Shown here one piece after another: positions 12,572 through 25,233 of a DNA stretch of 64,000 bases (the stretch's first letter is position 1; each line of letters starts with the position of its first letter). This DNA comes from Sclerodactyla briareus. Lineage: Eukaryota > Echinodermata > Holothuroidea > Dendrochirotida > Sclerodactylidae. The position numbers and the translations under genes are program-made. Location of the stretch: positions 62,001-126,000 of the forward strand of contig JAODTK010003888.1 in the NCBI GenBank assembly GCA_026419785.1, written 5' to 3'. Under the pieces are notes generated by a model. That model did no database searches, was not told the origin of the DNA, and worked only from the letters and a program-made list of their open reading frames with translations.

Positions 12572-15500
12572 AACTGAAGAATCCCTGCCTGTTCGGCGTG
12601 TGTATAAGTTGGGGGCGTGTGTGTACGTGTGCGTCTGTTCATTAAGTTACGCCCCCTTACTCATAATTGACAGGCAGGTATAATTGTAATAAATATAGAC
12701 CCCCCGATGGTGTTGGGTCCGACAATGTCACTGGGAAGTGAAAAAAACAAGACCGTCAACATGGCGTAGCGCGTCCTTGCTATAGCATAGTGACTACAAT
12801 AACATGATTATTGTCCTTTTCACCCTGTTGCCATCAGTTGACCTCTTTACCCTGGGCCTCAAGATAGCAATATCTACAACCAAATAACTAACCTATACAC
12901 AACAGGTCGAACAAAAGAGATATCGTGTTTAGAATGATTCCATGCGGTTGACCTCACGTGACCTGACTAAACCAACCTACATACAAGTGAACTGGTTGAA
13001 GGCCCTCTATACATCCAGACATCCCATTGGTGAAGAGTAATCGCGAGTTCTTACTTTGTTAGTGTTCTGTTTTGTTTTTTATCCCATGTGACACTTGAAT
13101 CTGGGGGCCGCAAAATTGAAATTAAAAAAAAAACGCTTTACAATGATATTGATTACATTTGATTTTTCTTGTTGTCCAATTGTTAATGAGATGAACGTCC
13201 TTTGTAATAAAATGCCTTAGCCTACAATAAATACGCTAATAATCAGTTTCCATAAAGTTTTCCTAAAATATAACATCTTCCCCCTCTAAAATATACCTTT
13301 CCCTTTGAATTTTACAATAAGTACCTACCGTGTTTATAATTGTTAAATCCTTTGATTAAAAAAAATAATGTCAATGAAGGACGTTCAATAAATGTCCAAT
13401 TAACACTTGATTAACAGTACCACAGCTGATAATACTCATTAAAAACTTTTTTAAAATAGTCTCACGGTCCTGGCGCATGTATAGAGTGATATTATAATCG
13501 TTCCCCCAACCCGCCCTCTTATCTTCCAAAAATTAATTTCTCATGCACACACACGCTCGAAATGGCAATTTTTGGACAAAATGAAAAGTGACCGTCCCTG
13601 AAGCGTCAACTTCATATTATAATTCTTATATATCAATCACATCGCAGCATAATCTGTCAGTGGCAGGTCTCATGGAATTAATATACAAACGTTCCCCACT
13701 ATTTCTTTCTCTTCTAGAAAAGATCTCAAGCATACAAAATAATGCCGAAACGGACGCCATTTCGCAGCCAGTATTCCATGAACGATTCCAGCCGATAAAA
13801 TTATAATTGTATAGAAATAAATAAGTGGTATCAAAGATCCTTTAGTGATGGTTCTCTTCTTTCAGAAAAGTATCCTCAGGTACAACCAGTAGCTCTGTAA
13901 ATGTTCCGACAATATTGAAGGTGAGTTTTGTCCCTTGATACATATCCATGGTGACCCCACGGTGAACATTTTCTCGGTCCAGCTGAGTGGTTGCGTAATA
14001 TTTGTATTTAGTATAGCGCCACATCGTGAGGTGGATAGAAATTCGTAAATAACGTAACGGAAAATGAACTAAACAATGACTAAAATATACTTCTAATCTC
14101 CACATGCCTCGAAAAATATCAACAAATCCGAATACTGTACAACACCAATTACAAATTATGTTTTTACACATTCTAGATAAGGAAATCCTAATCAGCCAGA
14201 AACATGTTTTGGGACGATTATCCATCCTCAAGGTTGGTATTTTTCACAGGACTCTCTTCTAAGTTAGGCTGCAGTGTTAGCTCAAGTGTGGGTTCAGGCA
14301 TTCGGCAATAGGTCAAACATACGTTTTTCGCGACATTACGAACAGAACTTGCGCGACTTCGCAGGAAACATGGGCTGGAACCGCGGGATTACAGAGGGCA
14401 AGAAGGGGAATCCCTCTTTCCTTTTTTTGATCATTCCCTGTATCAAATGAGCAAGACCCTATTGGAATTTTTTTCCTCACTTTTTTAAATTTTCGAAGAA
14501 AATTTAATATGTTGCTATTCTGATTACTGACACTTGTACGGAATCTAAATCTCCTGTGCATCACTCGTGACATCACGGCATTTGTAGCTAGCTTCAACCT
14601 GGAACCATATACGCACCCCCCGTGTTCGTACGCTGTAAGTATTGTGACTAACTTCCGCTCTTCATTGCCAACATTGCGGCTCTCCAAACTGAGACCGCCG
14701 ATAACTAAATCAGATAACGGTTTAGGAAAACCAGAATTCACTTATTGGAAAAAATCGACAATCAAGAGCGCTCTGTTTCATTCATTTGTCATTGCACGAA
14801 ATCCTAAAATGTGGCAACCTTGCAATTGCAATTGCAATATCAATGGAAACCATTGTCAACAGTATACTGCTGCACTCAATAGGCTACTCCGCATTAGCGA
14901 CAGCTTATCTTGTCATATCTTGATTGAAGTCACTGTGATTGTATTGGAATTGTTAAATATGTGAATATTTGGAAAATGAAATCGAACCAAGGAGTACATT
15001 TCCCTCCAAATTCCTGCTACATCCGCGCCAGCCATAATGCATCCTAATGTGCGCCATTATCCTTCAGATAGTCTATAACCCATCCCCACCCACCCCCCCC
15101 CCCCACCAGCACTGTAAAAAACTATTCAGAACTATTTGGTCGATCCACAGATGTGAAACCTGTGAAAACTTCACTTTCGCATGATTTGGTGTTTGCCCAT
15201 CGAATTCGGATGACAACTAATACTTAATTAAAAAATTAATCATTGACACTTAGCGCATTTCCATCTAATGAGATCAATGAGGAATGACAAACTATGATTT
15301 CAAAATCCTTACACAGAAAAATGTTACAAAGAATACGAAGTGCTGCCAACATCTCCAAATGTCTTTTCTCCCGGCATAAAGTTGGGGCGACTAATGCCAT
15401 AAGTCGTTGACCCGCGCCGCACGTAGACAGAGCAGAGTTACAAAACCATGACTTAATCCATTATAGGCTAGGCTAGGCGCGTTTTCGTTGGATGTTCTGG

Positions 15501-16993
15501 TCCCGTATAAAATCAAGAAATATCGCCGAAGTTCGATCTTTGTTCCATGACGATGTATCCGGTAAAGGTTGGACGACACCTATACACGGTGTTCAGTTTG
15601 TTCCCCCGTAATATTACAATTCGAGTCCTCCTCTTTAGTTCACCTTGACCACAGTCCACAGACTGGAGATACTACTACCGCGTCCGTGGGCATACTACTA
15701 CATACCATGCCTCGGCCATAATGTAAGAAGGTACAAAAGCATAATACTATAGCCTACGTGAACTCCCGCCCGTCTTTCCAACACACATCAAATAAATTAA
15801 GTTACCAGTGAATAACTAGGAAATATTTCAGCAGCGTAGATAGAACAACCAAGAGTGACGAAATAAACTTGTGATTCATAGTAGTTAAAAGACATTGTAA
15901 TAATATCGAAAACATTGAATGACAAGAGACCGCCTAGTTCCCTCTCCTTGTCCGTGTCATTACCTGGTTTGCATTCTTGAATTGTAGGTGAATTGATTAT
16001 TGTTCCACGCTTGTTTCTACCGATCTTGTTTAACTAATGGCGCCCTTAACATTTCTCGGTGTGGGGGCACTTGATCGTCTCACCGACCCTACTTCAAGGC
16101 GGCTGTGTACGTGCCCTAATGCATCACCATGCATATACTGCAGTGGTTTTTCTGATACTACTATGTTCTTTGGGTCCCTGCCGTAAACGTTTAGCTCACT
16201 ATACTCGACCTGAAACAACTACTTTAGTAACAATCAACGATAAACAATAACTCTCTACACTAACCTAATCCACACGTTTCCAACACTCTGTCTAAGGGTA
16301 GAGTCTGTTAGCTGTGCCTTTTCACCAGTTTAATGGCCGTCCATTGGCGATACACCTTCTCGTATGTTCGGTAGGGTTTGTAACCTAGTGCAGTATGGCT
16401 AGACGAGAGGGGGCCGTTTTTCCTCGGCTACAGCCCACGTCACTACAATAGCACAGGCAGCAGCGGCAAACGGGGACGGCGATAACAATGCAAACATTCT
16501 TTCCCTTTTAGCTTAGGAACAACGAGTATTGTAGCATTTTGGTTGTTGCCACCTGCCTAGAGCTCCAATTTCATTCGAATAATTGGGCGCTATACATTTC
16601 CACTAAAACGGACGATCGCTCATTCCTACCAATCGTAAATGGAGGGCGCTATAACGTTTCCTCCCCAAGTTTTCCGCGTAAGCTCTTCATGCCGTATAGT
16701 TTTTTTGTCGAAATGATGCCGCAAGCCCGTGTATATATAGGCTATGTAATCGGCCCGATCGACGCGTGACCAGATATACACGGAACTCATGATTCACGAA
16801 ATAAATACTTCGTAACTCCGAATGGGACATTTTGACGACGTAATACTGCTATAAACCCTGATCATGAATTATAATACATGATTATCTGTGCATGATATCC
16901 TTCCGTTGGAAATAGCTTCCTACGGGGAATATACCGAAGTGGACATTGGGGAATGATGGCCCGCTCCTCCATACTCGCTCAGGGATCCAGCTA
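12572..16993. other. Unannotated sequence
   Basis: No gene is recognised. The longest frames are 14313-14741 on the minus strand (142 codons, with a basic FRFRTS..FLRKFKKVRKK segment) and 13842-14231 on the minus strand. Neither has a known motif or convincing splice context. A C-rich run lies near 15085-15105. Confidence 0.45.
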
Positions 16994-17074
16994 ACAGAGT
17001 GGGCGGAGCCAGTTACAGAGTGGGCGGAGCCATTTTACAGAGTGGGCGGAGTCCAGCCACAGAGTGGCGGTGCC
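16994..17074 (+). repeat. GC-box minisatellite (~21-22 bp x 4)
   Basis: The unit acagagtgggcggagcca is repeated at 16994, 17015 and 17037, with a degenerate copy at 17059. Each unit holds the GGGCGG core of an Sp1/KLF GC box. No transcribed unit is evident next to it, so a promoter role is only possible. Confidence 0.85.
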
Positions 17075-20000
17075 TGGCGGTGGGTCCTTTCTGGATCATG
17101 GCCGGGTGGAAGCCCGCGTGTCTTCTCCGGGCGTGTTTCTTTAGGTGATCGCTCCGCATGAACCTCTTCTCACAAAGGGGTCAAGAACCCTCTTCTTCCC
17201 CCGTGTGCGTGGCCGTATGGCGGGCGAGCTCATCGGAGCGGGCCACCTCTTGGAGCAGCCGAACCAGACGCACGGGAACGGGCTTTCAACGGCTCAATAA
17301 ATTAACACGGTGATAGTCTGGTTGACGGACAAATCCGTGAGCCAGTTCAGTTCAGTGGGTGTGGCCTGTAGCCTTCGCCTTACCAACCCAGCTGGGTCAG
17401 AGCGAACGAATTGGCGGTGTGGAACTGAACTGTATTCATGGTATGTCGGATGCATCAACCATAGGTCGTACATTTTGGCAGCGAAGGACCAAAATTCAGT
17501 CGGTTTACGCAATTCTCTACCAGGCAAAAAAGGGCAAGAATTCTTTCGATTTTCAGCCGATTCCCGCTAGTTCGCCTTCAGTGTTGCTTTTCAATTATAC
17601 ACTTCCTGGCTGCCAAGCCAACCCTGTTCGCGATTTCTGCACCTCACCCCGCCCCCCACCACCCCCCTCCCCCTCCCAACACGACACCAATTGTTCACAC
17701 CTGTGAACACTTAACACCAACGTGCTGTGAGCGACCAACGCACGATGACATACATAGACATAGCTCAACTCGTACTGGAACGAGAATTTCGAGAGAAGTA
17801 CTCAATCTCATGGGGAATTGGGATTTTTAACCTCTCCGTTGTACCCCCCTGGTGCCCATACAGGGGGCATTACCTAGTCAGGTGCTGACTGGGAACGTCT
17901 GACGAATCCACACGGACAATATGAAGAGACTTTACAGTACTGGAGTATATGACTATGCCCTTTGGCGAGTGCTGACTGGAGAACATTTGAAGCTTTGCGT
18001 ATATTGCTGCAGTGTGCGTACTTCAGGGAGTAAGGAACGGTGACTCGTCGTCAGCAGCCGATCTGGAAAATCATATTTTTGAAAGAGACTTAGTTCTTCC
18101 AGAGGCGGAATTCCATCCTTTCTGTCCGCACAGTGCCTGTCTGTGGACCTGGAAGAAACCTGGCTCAGATTGTAGTCAGCGAACTGTTTGCTCGGAATGA
18201 TGTTGATGGGGAAACCCACACTGAATAATCTCTAGTGACCCAATCTCAAATTTTCAGGACTAGAGGTAAGCCATTCCCACCACGTTTCATCATGACAATA
18301 CGACTAACTTTGTGAAATTTTGTTGCAAAAAATCATGCAATAAACACATTGAATGACCCTCCAGTGACCGAATTTTGCTAAAACAAATCGCATGAATCAT
18401 GCATATTAGATGCCCTAATTAGATATTCACTCTGAAAATCAACAGTTCTTCTACCCCTCTATAAATATTGCGTAAACTATGCGCTGAATTAAACATTGTC
18501 GTCTCTATCTTGCCAACGAGCTTAAACAATAATTACATAAATATTTTAATTATTCGACCTATTGAGTGACTTTAGTGCCCCGAAATCCGATCCAATCGTG
18601 TTCACCCAAGCCCCGATACTAGGCTACTTGCAATATTTCATTTAAAAAACCGGTCTTACCGTTTCGGAGAATTGTTGCTGTCAAACGTACAATTAACAGA
18701 CAAACCACACACAATGCATACCACAAAGCTCTCTTTTACCTTTTTTTTTTTGCAGCGAGAAATTTTTCATGAATTGAAGGTATTATTTTACCCTACGGAG
18801 AAGGGGTTCACACCGCTCGTCAGAGTTCTTTCACAACAGTCGTTTGCAAGAATTTACATCCCAACGGAACAACAGGTGCTTCAATAATTTTCATTCAGGA
18901 ATTCATTACGAGTAAGTGTGCGCAACGTTTTCTTAAAGTTACAGCATCCCAAATTCGTCAAATACGATGACCGTTCCAACTCAGACTCGTACAAGACTAA
19001 ACAATATCACAAACCGTCTGCACAGCACATCACTCGCAAAAGACACCCAACAAAGACACTACTTTGCCGTGAGGCACGTGGTTGGGAGCCTGTCCGTGCC
19101 CTTTGTCCAGCTCGCGTCCAGACTGCCTTTTAGGAGGCCTTCGACACCGACCTTTCAGTTCTCACAATTTTTTTTACCAGAATATCGTGGATAAAAAACA
19201 CGCAGAGGTGAAAATTATGGAGAGATAGGTCGGTTACCACTACTGTTGAGGTGAAGTTCCTCAAACCAAGAAGGCGGAGAGGAGAACCTATCAAAACACG
19301 GCCACACATGTATTTGGGAGGAAGGGAATATAAGTCATCAGAAATTATAGGAGCACATGAAATCCGGCAAAGTAAAAGTTTGAAGCAGCTTTAGTAGACC
19401 TTCGAAAGGATTATCACGAAAAAGTACACCGACCTAATTCGGATGACGTTATAATGGATCAAGAGAATCGTTCAAAATTAAAGTTGGCATTTATTCATCC
19501 AGTGATCGCGAATTGGTGCAGAATAATAGTTACATGTAGGTCAAACCCAGAAGGCCCAACCACTTCCGGACGATCCTCTTGGGTTCTAACAGAATGAAAA
19601 GGTGCTATGTATGTTCGCAGGGACGGCATATCGCGATGTGTCGCTGCTGTGAGCTTCAATACGTCTAGTCGTGGAATTTTCACTACCGGTATAACTTCCA
19701 ACAAAGAGTTGATCCAACAAAGGGACTACGAGTGCTATTCAAGACCACGTTATAATGGGTGCGATCACGAGAACAAAGAAAGAGAAGTGTGGCTATAGGC
19801 CGCACGAAGGTCGACCACGACATACCATCACCTATAAGGGGTTAGTGTGGAGTGTAATACTAGGCAGTGGGCACGAGTAGTTATATTGTGGGATATGAAA
19901 GATAAATCCACTAGAACAAAAGCCGTGGTTAACCATGAAAGGATGGCAAGTCGGTCAGGGACGATTTAGGGACTTGAGCTGATGCTTATGACGACCTCTC

Positions 20001-20540
20001 AAATTATGGGTTAACAGGAATATTAAAGGGATTCTCGGGTACAGGCTATTAAGTCTGCAATGCAACTCTCCGCCTGGAACCAAATGAACAACACGGGAAT
20101 GAAGGGTCCGCGTTAACTCTGCGAGACAAATGGGAAATACGTAACAGCTGTTGTGGAGTTGATATCCGAATCTTTGAAGTTAATCTCATTATCGGCTGAG
20201 AAGGTGGAAGGGGTAGGGTTCGATTAAATAACTGCACCTTGCACTGGAGATATCTTCTTTACCGTAACCGGACGCCTCCGTGCATCTACCACGTAGAGCA
20301 CCAATGGTGCTGTAGCGCTCACATTGCACGAATGTACCAAGACTAATGTAAAATTATGTGTAATGTTCAAGATCATTAGGCCAGGGGCAGATTCAAACAA
20401 TGGCCTATTGGTTGGCCCCACTTCATGACTTTTGACATGATTTCATTCATAGGCCGCAAAGAGGTCTTAGCATCAATAAAATTTCCACATGATTGTTCGC
20501 AGGGCCAACAGTCACACTGGTCCATGGGTCCTAACTCCCC
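17075..20540. other. Unannotated sequence
   Basis: Nothing is recognised with confidence. Open frames of 60-115 codons occur in several overlapping frames. A C-rich run lies near 17645-17676 and a T run near 18741-18751. Confidence 0.45.
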
Positions 20541-21760
20541 GGGCACACCCTGAAGAGTACAGCTATTGGACCATATTATACCTGAACCTCAAGCACGTTC
20601 AACAGATTTGTTGGAGATTACAAGATTTTTTCAGAATCCATTATATTGAGCTCTTGGGCTATAAATTCCCAAACACCTCCAATGGCCCGCTACCCAATGA
20701 CTATACATGTAACTCTTTAAATTAAGAAAGCAATTGAAGCTTGTGAATGCGCTGCTTTTCAAGTACCTTTGTGTGATATTTCATGAAAAGGGCCCACGTG
20801 CCCAAGTGGACCTTGGACAAAATTCCAAGGGTACGACTGTTAGACCATCATTATGACCGAATGCCAGCACTGCGCAACAGAATTCGTAAGAGGAGAAGCA
20901 TTTTGCATAATTCCACATGACGGCCCCAGGGCCCACACTGGGCCTTGGGACCTATCCTGGGCCCCATGAAGGCATAGCAATTCGCCCACCATTATGACTG
21001 AACATCAGCACTGTGCAACAAAATTTGTAGGAGATAAAAGATTTCGCAGTATTTCATATGATGGGCCCTAGGGCCCAAACTGGGCTTGGGCCCAAATCCC
21101 TGAGACAAACCGCCATTGCCCTCTCCCAAGGACCATTAACTTTGAAGATCATCAATTGAATCTTGAGAGAGGAGGTGCATTTCAAGTACCATTGTGTGAA
21201 ATTTCATAAAATGGGCCCACGGGCCAAGTGGGACCTTAGACCAAAAATCCTGAACCCCCCAGAGGTATGGCTGTTATAAACCACTCATGTATGACCGAAT
21301 GTCCAGCACTGTGCCTGAATTCGTAGAGGAGAAGCATTTTGCATAATTCCACATGACGGCCCCAGGGCCCACACTGGGCCTTGGGACCTAAATCCCTAGG
21401 CCCCCTGAGGTAACAGCTATCAGACCACCATTATGACTGAACTTCAACACTGTGCAACAAAATTTGTAGGAGATACCAATTTTGCGGTATTTCAGAAAAT
21501 AGACCCTAGGGCCCAAACTGGGCCTTGAGCCCAAAATTCCCGAACACCCCCTATGGCCCTCCACCCAAGGACCATTAACTTTGAAGATCATCAATTGAAT
21601 CTTATGGGAGGAGATGCATTTCAAGTACCATTGTGTGAAATTTCATAAAATGGGCCCTCGTGCCCAAGTGGGACCTTGGACGAAAATCTTCCTGACACCC
21701 CGAAAGTACGCTGTTAGACCCTCATTATGACGCTAACATCAGCACTTGCACTAAACTTTG
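20540..21760 (+). repeat. ~140-bp core repeats with ~430-bp higher order
   Basis: Each unit has a shared plan: cattatgactgaac.tcagcac, tgtgcaacaaaatttgtagga, a variable stretch, a tatttcat..gatgggcccta core, and gggcccaaactgggcttggg. Three diverged types alternate: a 'cattaactttgaagatcatc' type near 20700, 21130 and 21555; a 'gcattttgcataattccaca' type near 20840, 21285 and 21715; and a 'gatttcgcagtatttcat' type near 20990 and 21425. The same type therefore recurs about every 430 bp. The gggcccagggccc cores are palindromic. Confidence 0.85.
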
Positions 21761-21947
21761 TAGGAGAGATACATTTTGACATTCTACACATAATTGCCTT
21801 TTATGCCCCTTTAATGACGCTTGACCTTGACCTTCAAAGTCAAGCATGTTCCTCCCAGGGGTCAATAAAACATTGTGTCCAAGTTTGGTCCCAATCATCA
21901 CAGAATGAATGTTTGGGGGCCAAAAAGGCAATTTGTGTACACACGGT

Positions 21948-21959
21948 GATAGATAGATG

Positions 21960-22005
<46 letters not shown>
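21948..22005. repeat. (GATA)n microsatellite
   Basis: About 14 GATA units with one interruption (gatgg) near the start. It joins the core-repeat section to the hairpin-bearing right flank of the surrounding element. Confidence 0.98.
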
Positions 22006-22060
22006 GTGACATGCAGATTCCAATAGCTCAACCAGCACATCTGGTTTGAGCTAAAAACGA

Positions 22061-23576
22061 GACAAAATAATAACAATTCACCAGGCCCACCATTCGAATG
22101 GGAATCTTCGGGAAAGATTCAGCCCGGTCCGGCGCGCACGCACTTGTCTGCCAGAACTGCCAGGGATCAGTCCACTGCAGTATACATGTCACGCACGCTC
22201 ATGCATGCAGCTCTGGACAGTCATTAATACGTAATTCCGATATAAATAGTAAAACCTAACGCAATCACTCCCCTCGGTCTCATCGAGAACACTGATGGAG
22301 CCAGAGGCCAACTAGTAGTCATGATATTTCGCAATCCAACGCTCTTTCCTTGCAACGCTCGATGAGGTGATGAAATATCTATACACGGGCAGGGGTAAAA
22401 TTGCCAGGAAGCTACTCTTGTTCGAGACCTGGAGGTAATCCCTCACCCCCAGGCAGTGTTTAGAATTGCAATAAACTGCTTCCAAGTTTGGCGAGAAAGC
22501 TCATACTTGCACCATGGATGAAGGGGACGGGGATTCTGCACAAGGGGCAGCTACTTTAAGGGGGGTCCGGGGGGTCAACCCCCCACTTTTGGGAGGCCTC
22601 CATACATAATGGGTTTTTTTCACACAAAAAATGTTTCCCATCGCTGCTTCGCCCCCCCCCCCAATTTCGCTTAGCCCCACTTTCAGACCGTGGGCTGCTG
22701 CTTGCGACCTTGCTCATGCAATGCATACCCACAAGACTGTCACCATACAGGTGGTGGACTGTTAATGTGGGATTGTAAGGATTACCGAAAAGGAAAGGCG
22801 CTATACAATGGATTTTATTTTATTTTTTCTGGGGGATTGTTGTGCAGTCGTATGTGGCAATCTACACTGAACATATAGAATGACATATAACACATATATC
22901 TACATCGTTTTGTTTTGAGTGTTTAAATGCTCGATAAGCCGTCAAATTCCCTAATGGAGTGTGCGTTCGCGCTTAAGTGCTAAAATGCTGAACTTGTGTT
23001 TCGAAAGTTTAATCGAAGTCGTGTGGTAAAAGTGTTTGAGACCCCTCCCCGATGATACATCCACTTCCATGCACCCCTCCATATCCATCCTGTCAAGCAT
23101 CGGCTGACCGCAGCTGATGTTCTTCAGAGGTATCGCACCACCTTATAATAAGTGTTAGCTAGGATTGGGGATGTAGGGTGAGAGAGGGGAGGGCCGTGGG
23201 GTGTAGGCAACTAACTCGGTTCGGTGTCTCACATGACCACGCTTTCAGTCCGACTCTTAATCATGCTTTTCCTTCCGATTGATCCTGAAATCTTGTTACA
23301 TATGTCCACCCACGTCACTCCACCCTAGTGACTATAACTATAAATAAATAGCAATATGTCTTACAAGCCTATCGAGGTCGACTCGAGCGTCGTATCGTTG
23401 CAAAACTTCTATCGGTTTCACTTGAGTGTAGCCTACATGGTGAAACCGTTTTCAAGCTCTAACGTGACGTTGACAGACGTCACGCTGGAAAACCGTCTCA
23501 GTTTCGGGGGAGGCTTCCTAATGGTTGAGCTGGGGCAGTGGCGTCGCTATCCCCGGCAATCCCAGGGGCTAGAGGC
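22061..23576. other. Unannotated sequence with MITE-like fragment
   Basis: At about 22545-22670 a G-run/C-run pair (ggggggtccggggggtcaacccccca ... gccccccccccaatttcgc) resembles the terminal part of a poly-G MITE. No gene is recognised. Confidence 0.45.
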
Positions 23577-25233
23577 GTTCACACTTGTGCGATACGATAA
23601 CGATACGATAAATTTATCGGACGTTCGAGTTAAAATGTGTTATTTCCAATAGGATGTTCACCAAACCTGTGCGATACGATAACCATGAGAATAAATTTAT
23701 CGACTCAAGTTGAAAATATTTCCACTTTATCGTGGCTAAAGTTATCGGATGCGATAATTGCGCAATGAATTGATAAACTTGCGCAATTTTGCAGAACGTA
23801 TGGAACGCCAAACAGGCTTTGGGGGAGTTTGGCGTGCAAATTGGGTTTTAGTGAAAAGTGGGGTTTTTAAGTGATAAAATCAGGAATTTTGATTAATGTA
23901 TTGGGTAGTGACGTATCCGGGGAAGTCGTCGGCCTCTGAGCCTCCTCGGTCCCGTTTTTTGCCGCCATGCAGGGACCTACAACTATTATTTTAGTTCGAA
24001 TCCCTGCATGCCCTCCCCATTAACATAGTAGCGTGACCTAGTGAGGTAATGAGCGGGTCGTGTTGCGTCGGCGGCGTCCACCAATTATCATGTAAACATG
24101 CAAAGGGCAAGGAAATAGTGGTTGTAGTAGTGGCCGGGGGGAGGGTGTTGTGGCTGTTTGAGAGGGGCTAGTGGTAGAGGGAGTTTTCGGGGGGGGAGTG
24201 GGGTTTATCCACAGCCTGACGTCCTGACGGGAACTTCATCCTAACCTTCATGTAAGAGACAGGCGGAAAAGAAACGAAGAAGGCAACGGAGTAAGCTGTG
24301 GGGGGGGGGGGGGGAGTATCAGTCGAATCAACGCCAAGTTAAAATTGTCTTGTAAGTTTAGTGGGGAAAATAGTAGGGTACACAGGTGGAGATGTAGGCG
24401 TTATTTTTTTACATGCTTGTTCTGAGAAAAGTAACCAAGCTCCAATATTATCTAATTGACTGTCAATGCTTTCCCTTGGCAACCTCACTCCGTCCGTATA
24501 TTCTGGATACCGATGCTAATTAGACTGGTGTCAACGAAGGGTAGTGGGTCGGGATTGTGAGTTCAGCTTCGCTTGATTCCTGACCGTCAATTGCGCTTCC
24601 TTGGGTATATATGCGCGCCTCCGGGAGGATGGCCGATCCGTCCCCCGCGCTCTGTCCTTTCACGAGACATAAGCTGACGGTTGCTCAACTGCGGCGGTAC
24701 CTCGGAGAGGGGGGAAGGGACAGGCCTCAGCCTGGTCACGTGCTCAGAGGGGTTGCGTGATTGAACGGCGGGTAAATGGCGCTAAGTGCCTTCCAGCATG
24801 CGCTCCTCATGGATTGATTGTTTTTTTTGGGCAAATGACCGTGTGAGGAAATTTATGTATTGGAGGAGTTCATTCTGTCCAGAAAACGGTTTTTTGATCA
24901 GCTTCCCCGGGCCCTTTTGCGCGTGACGGTGGTGTCCATGTCTAGAGAAAAGGTTGTACCTGTTGTTGCAATGGTGGATAAACACTATTGCGGCCGCCTC
25001 CTACGTAACCTTAAAAGACACAGGCTTCCGAATTCTCTGGTCGACCCGCAGGCTAGTTCCACCGCTGAGCTACAAAGTTGAAACTTGTGCTTTTCTCAGC
25101 TAAAATCCCATCACTTTCTTCGTTATGTAAGGGGCCGAGAAGCTTCCGATAAATGTCGTACGATATTTTATCGCACAAGTGTGAATACTACTCCACCGAT
25201 AGATTTACGGTATCGTATCGCACAAGTGTGAAC
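23577..25233. mobile_element. 1.66-kb TIR DNA element (MITE-like)
   Basis: The left end GTTCACACTTGTGCGATACG (23577 on) is inverted as cgtatcgcacaagtgtgaac (ending 25233); the inverted repeat then continues imperfectly through a gataaatttatcgg / ccgatagattta segment. A second, degenerate copy of the same motif lies just inside each end (about 23660-23710 and 25145-25185), giving nested subterminal repeats. The interior holds poly-G, no transposase frame, and a tRNA-like fragment at 25031-25080. Target duplication and superfamily are not determined. Confidence 0.8.
25031..25080 (-). ncRNA. tRNA-like fragment
   Basis: On the minus strand the stretch reads gtagctcagcggtggaacta followed by gcctgcgggtcgacc, matching the 5' half of a tRNA with the internal A-box (TAGCTCAGCGGTGG). 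A proper T-arm/B-box does not follow, so this is a fragment of a tRNA or tRNA-derived SINE rather than a functional tRNA. Confidence 0.4.

Larger units (their letters stand above)
20540..22060 (+). mobile_element. Helentron/'pearl'-like non-autonomous element
   Basis: Three parts lie in order: a tandem array of ~140-bp core repeats (about 20540-21760), a tetranucleotide microsatellite (GATA)n at 21948-22005, and a right flank with a strong hairpin at 22024-22053. The hairpin has arms TAGCTCAACCAG and CTGGTTTGAGCTA around loop cacat. Core repeats, then a tetranucleotide tract, then a hairpin-bearing right end, is the architecture described for mollusc pearl and insect DINE-1/Helentron elements. 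No Rep/helicase is present. The left end and insertion site are not resolved. Confidence 0.55.

Noticed and set aside
14313-14741. 142-codon minus-strand open frame
   Set aside because: No domain, no splice context, and lower complexity than expected of a conserved gene. Kept only as a note in the region entry.
19400-19800. Cysteine-rich stretch CYVCSQGRHIAMCRCC suggesting a zinc knuckle
   Set aside because: Cysteine spacing does not fit CCHC or other fingers, and neighbouring frames are broken without a retroelement motif.
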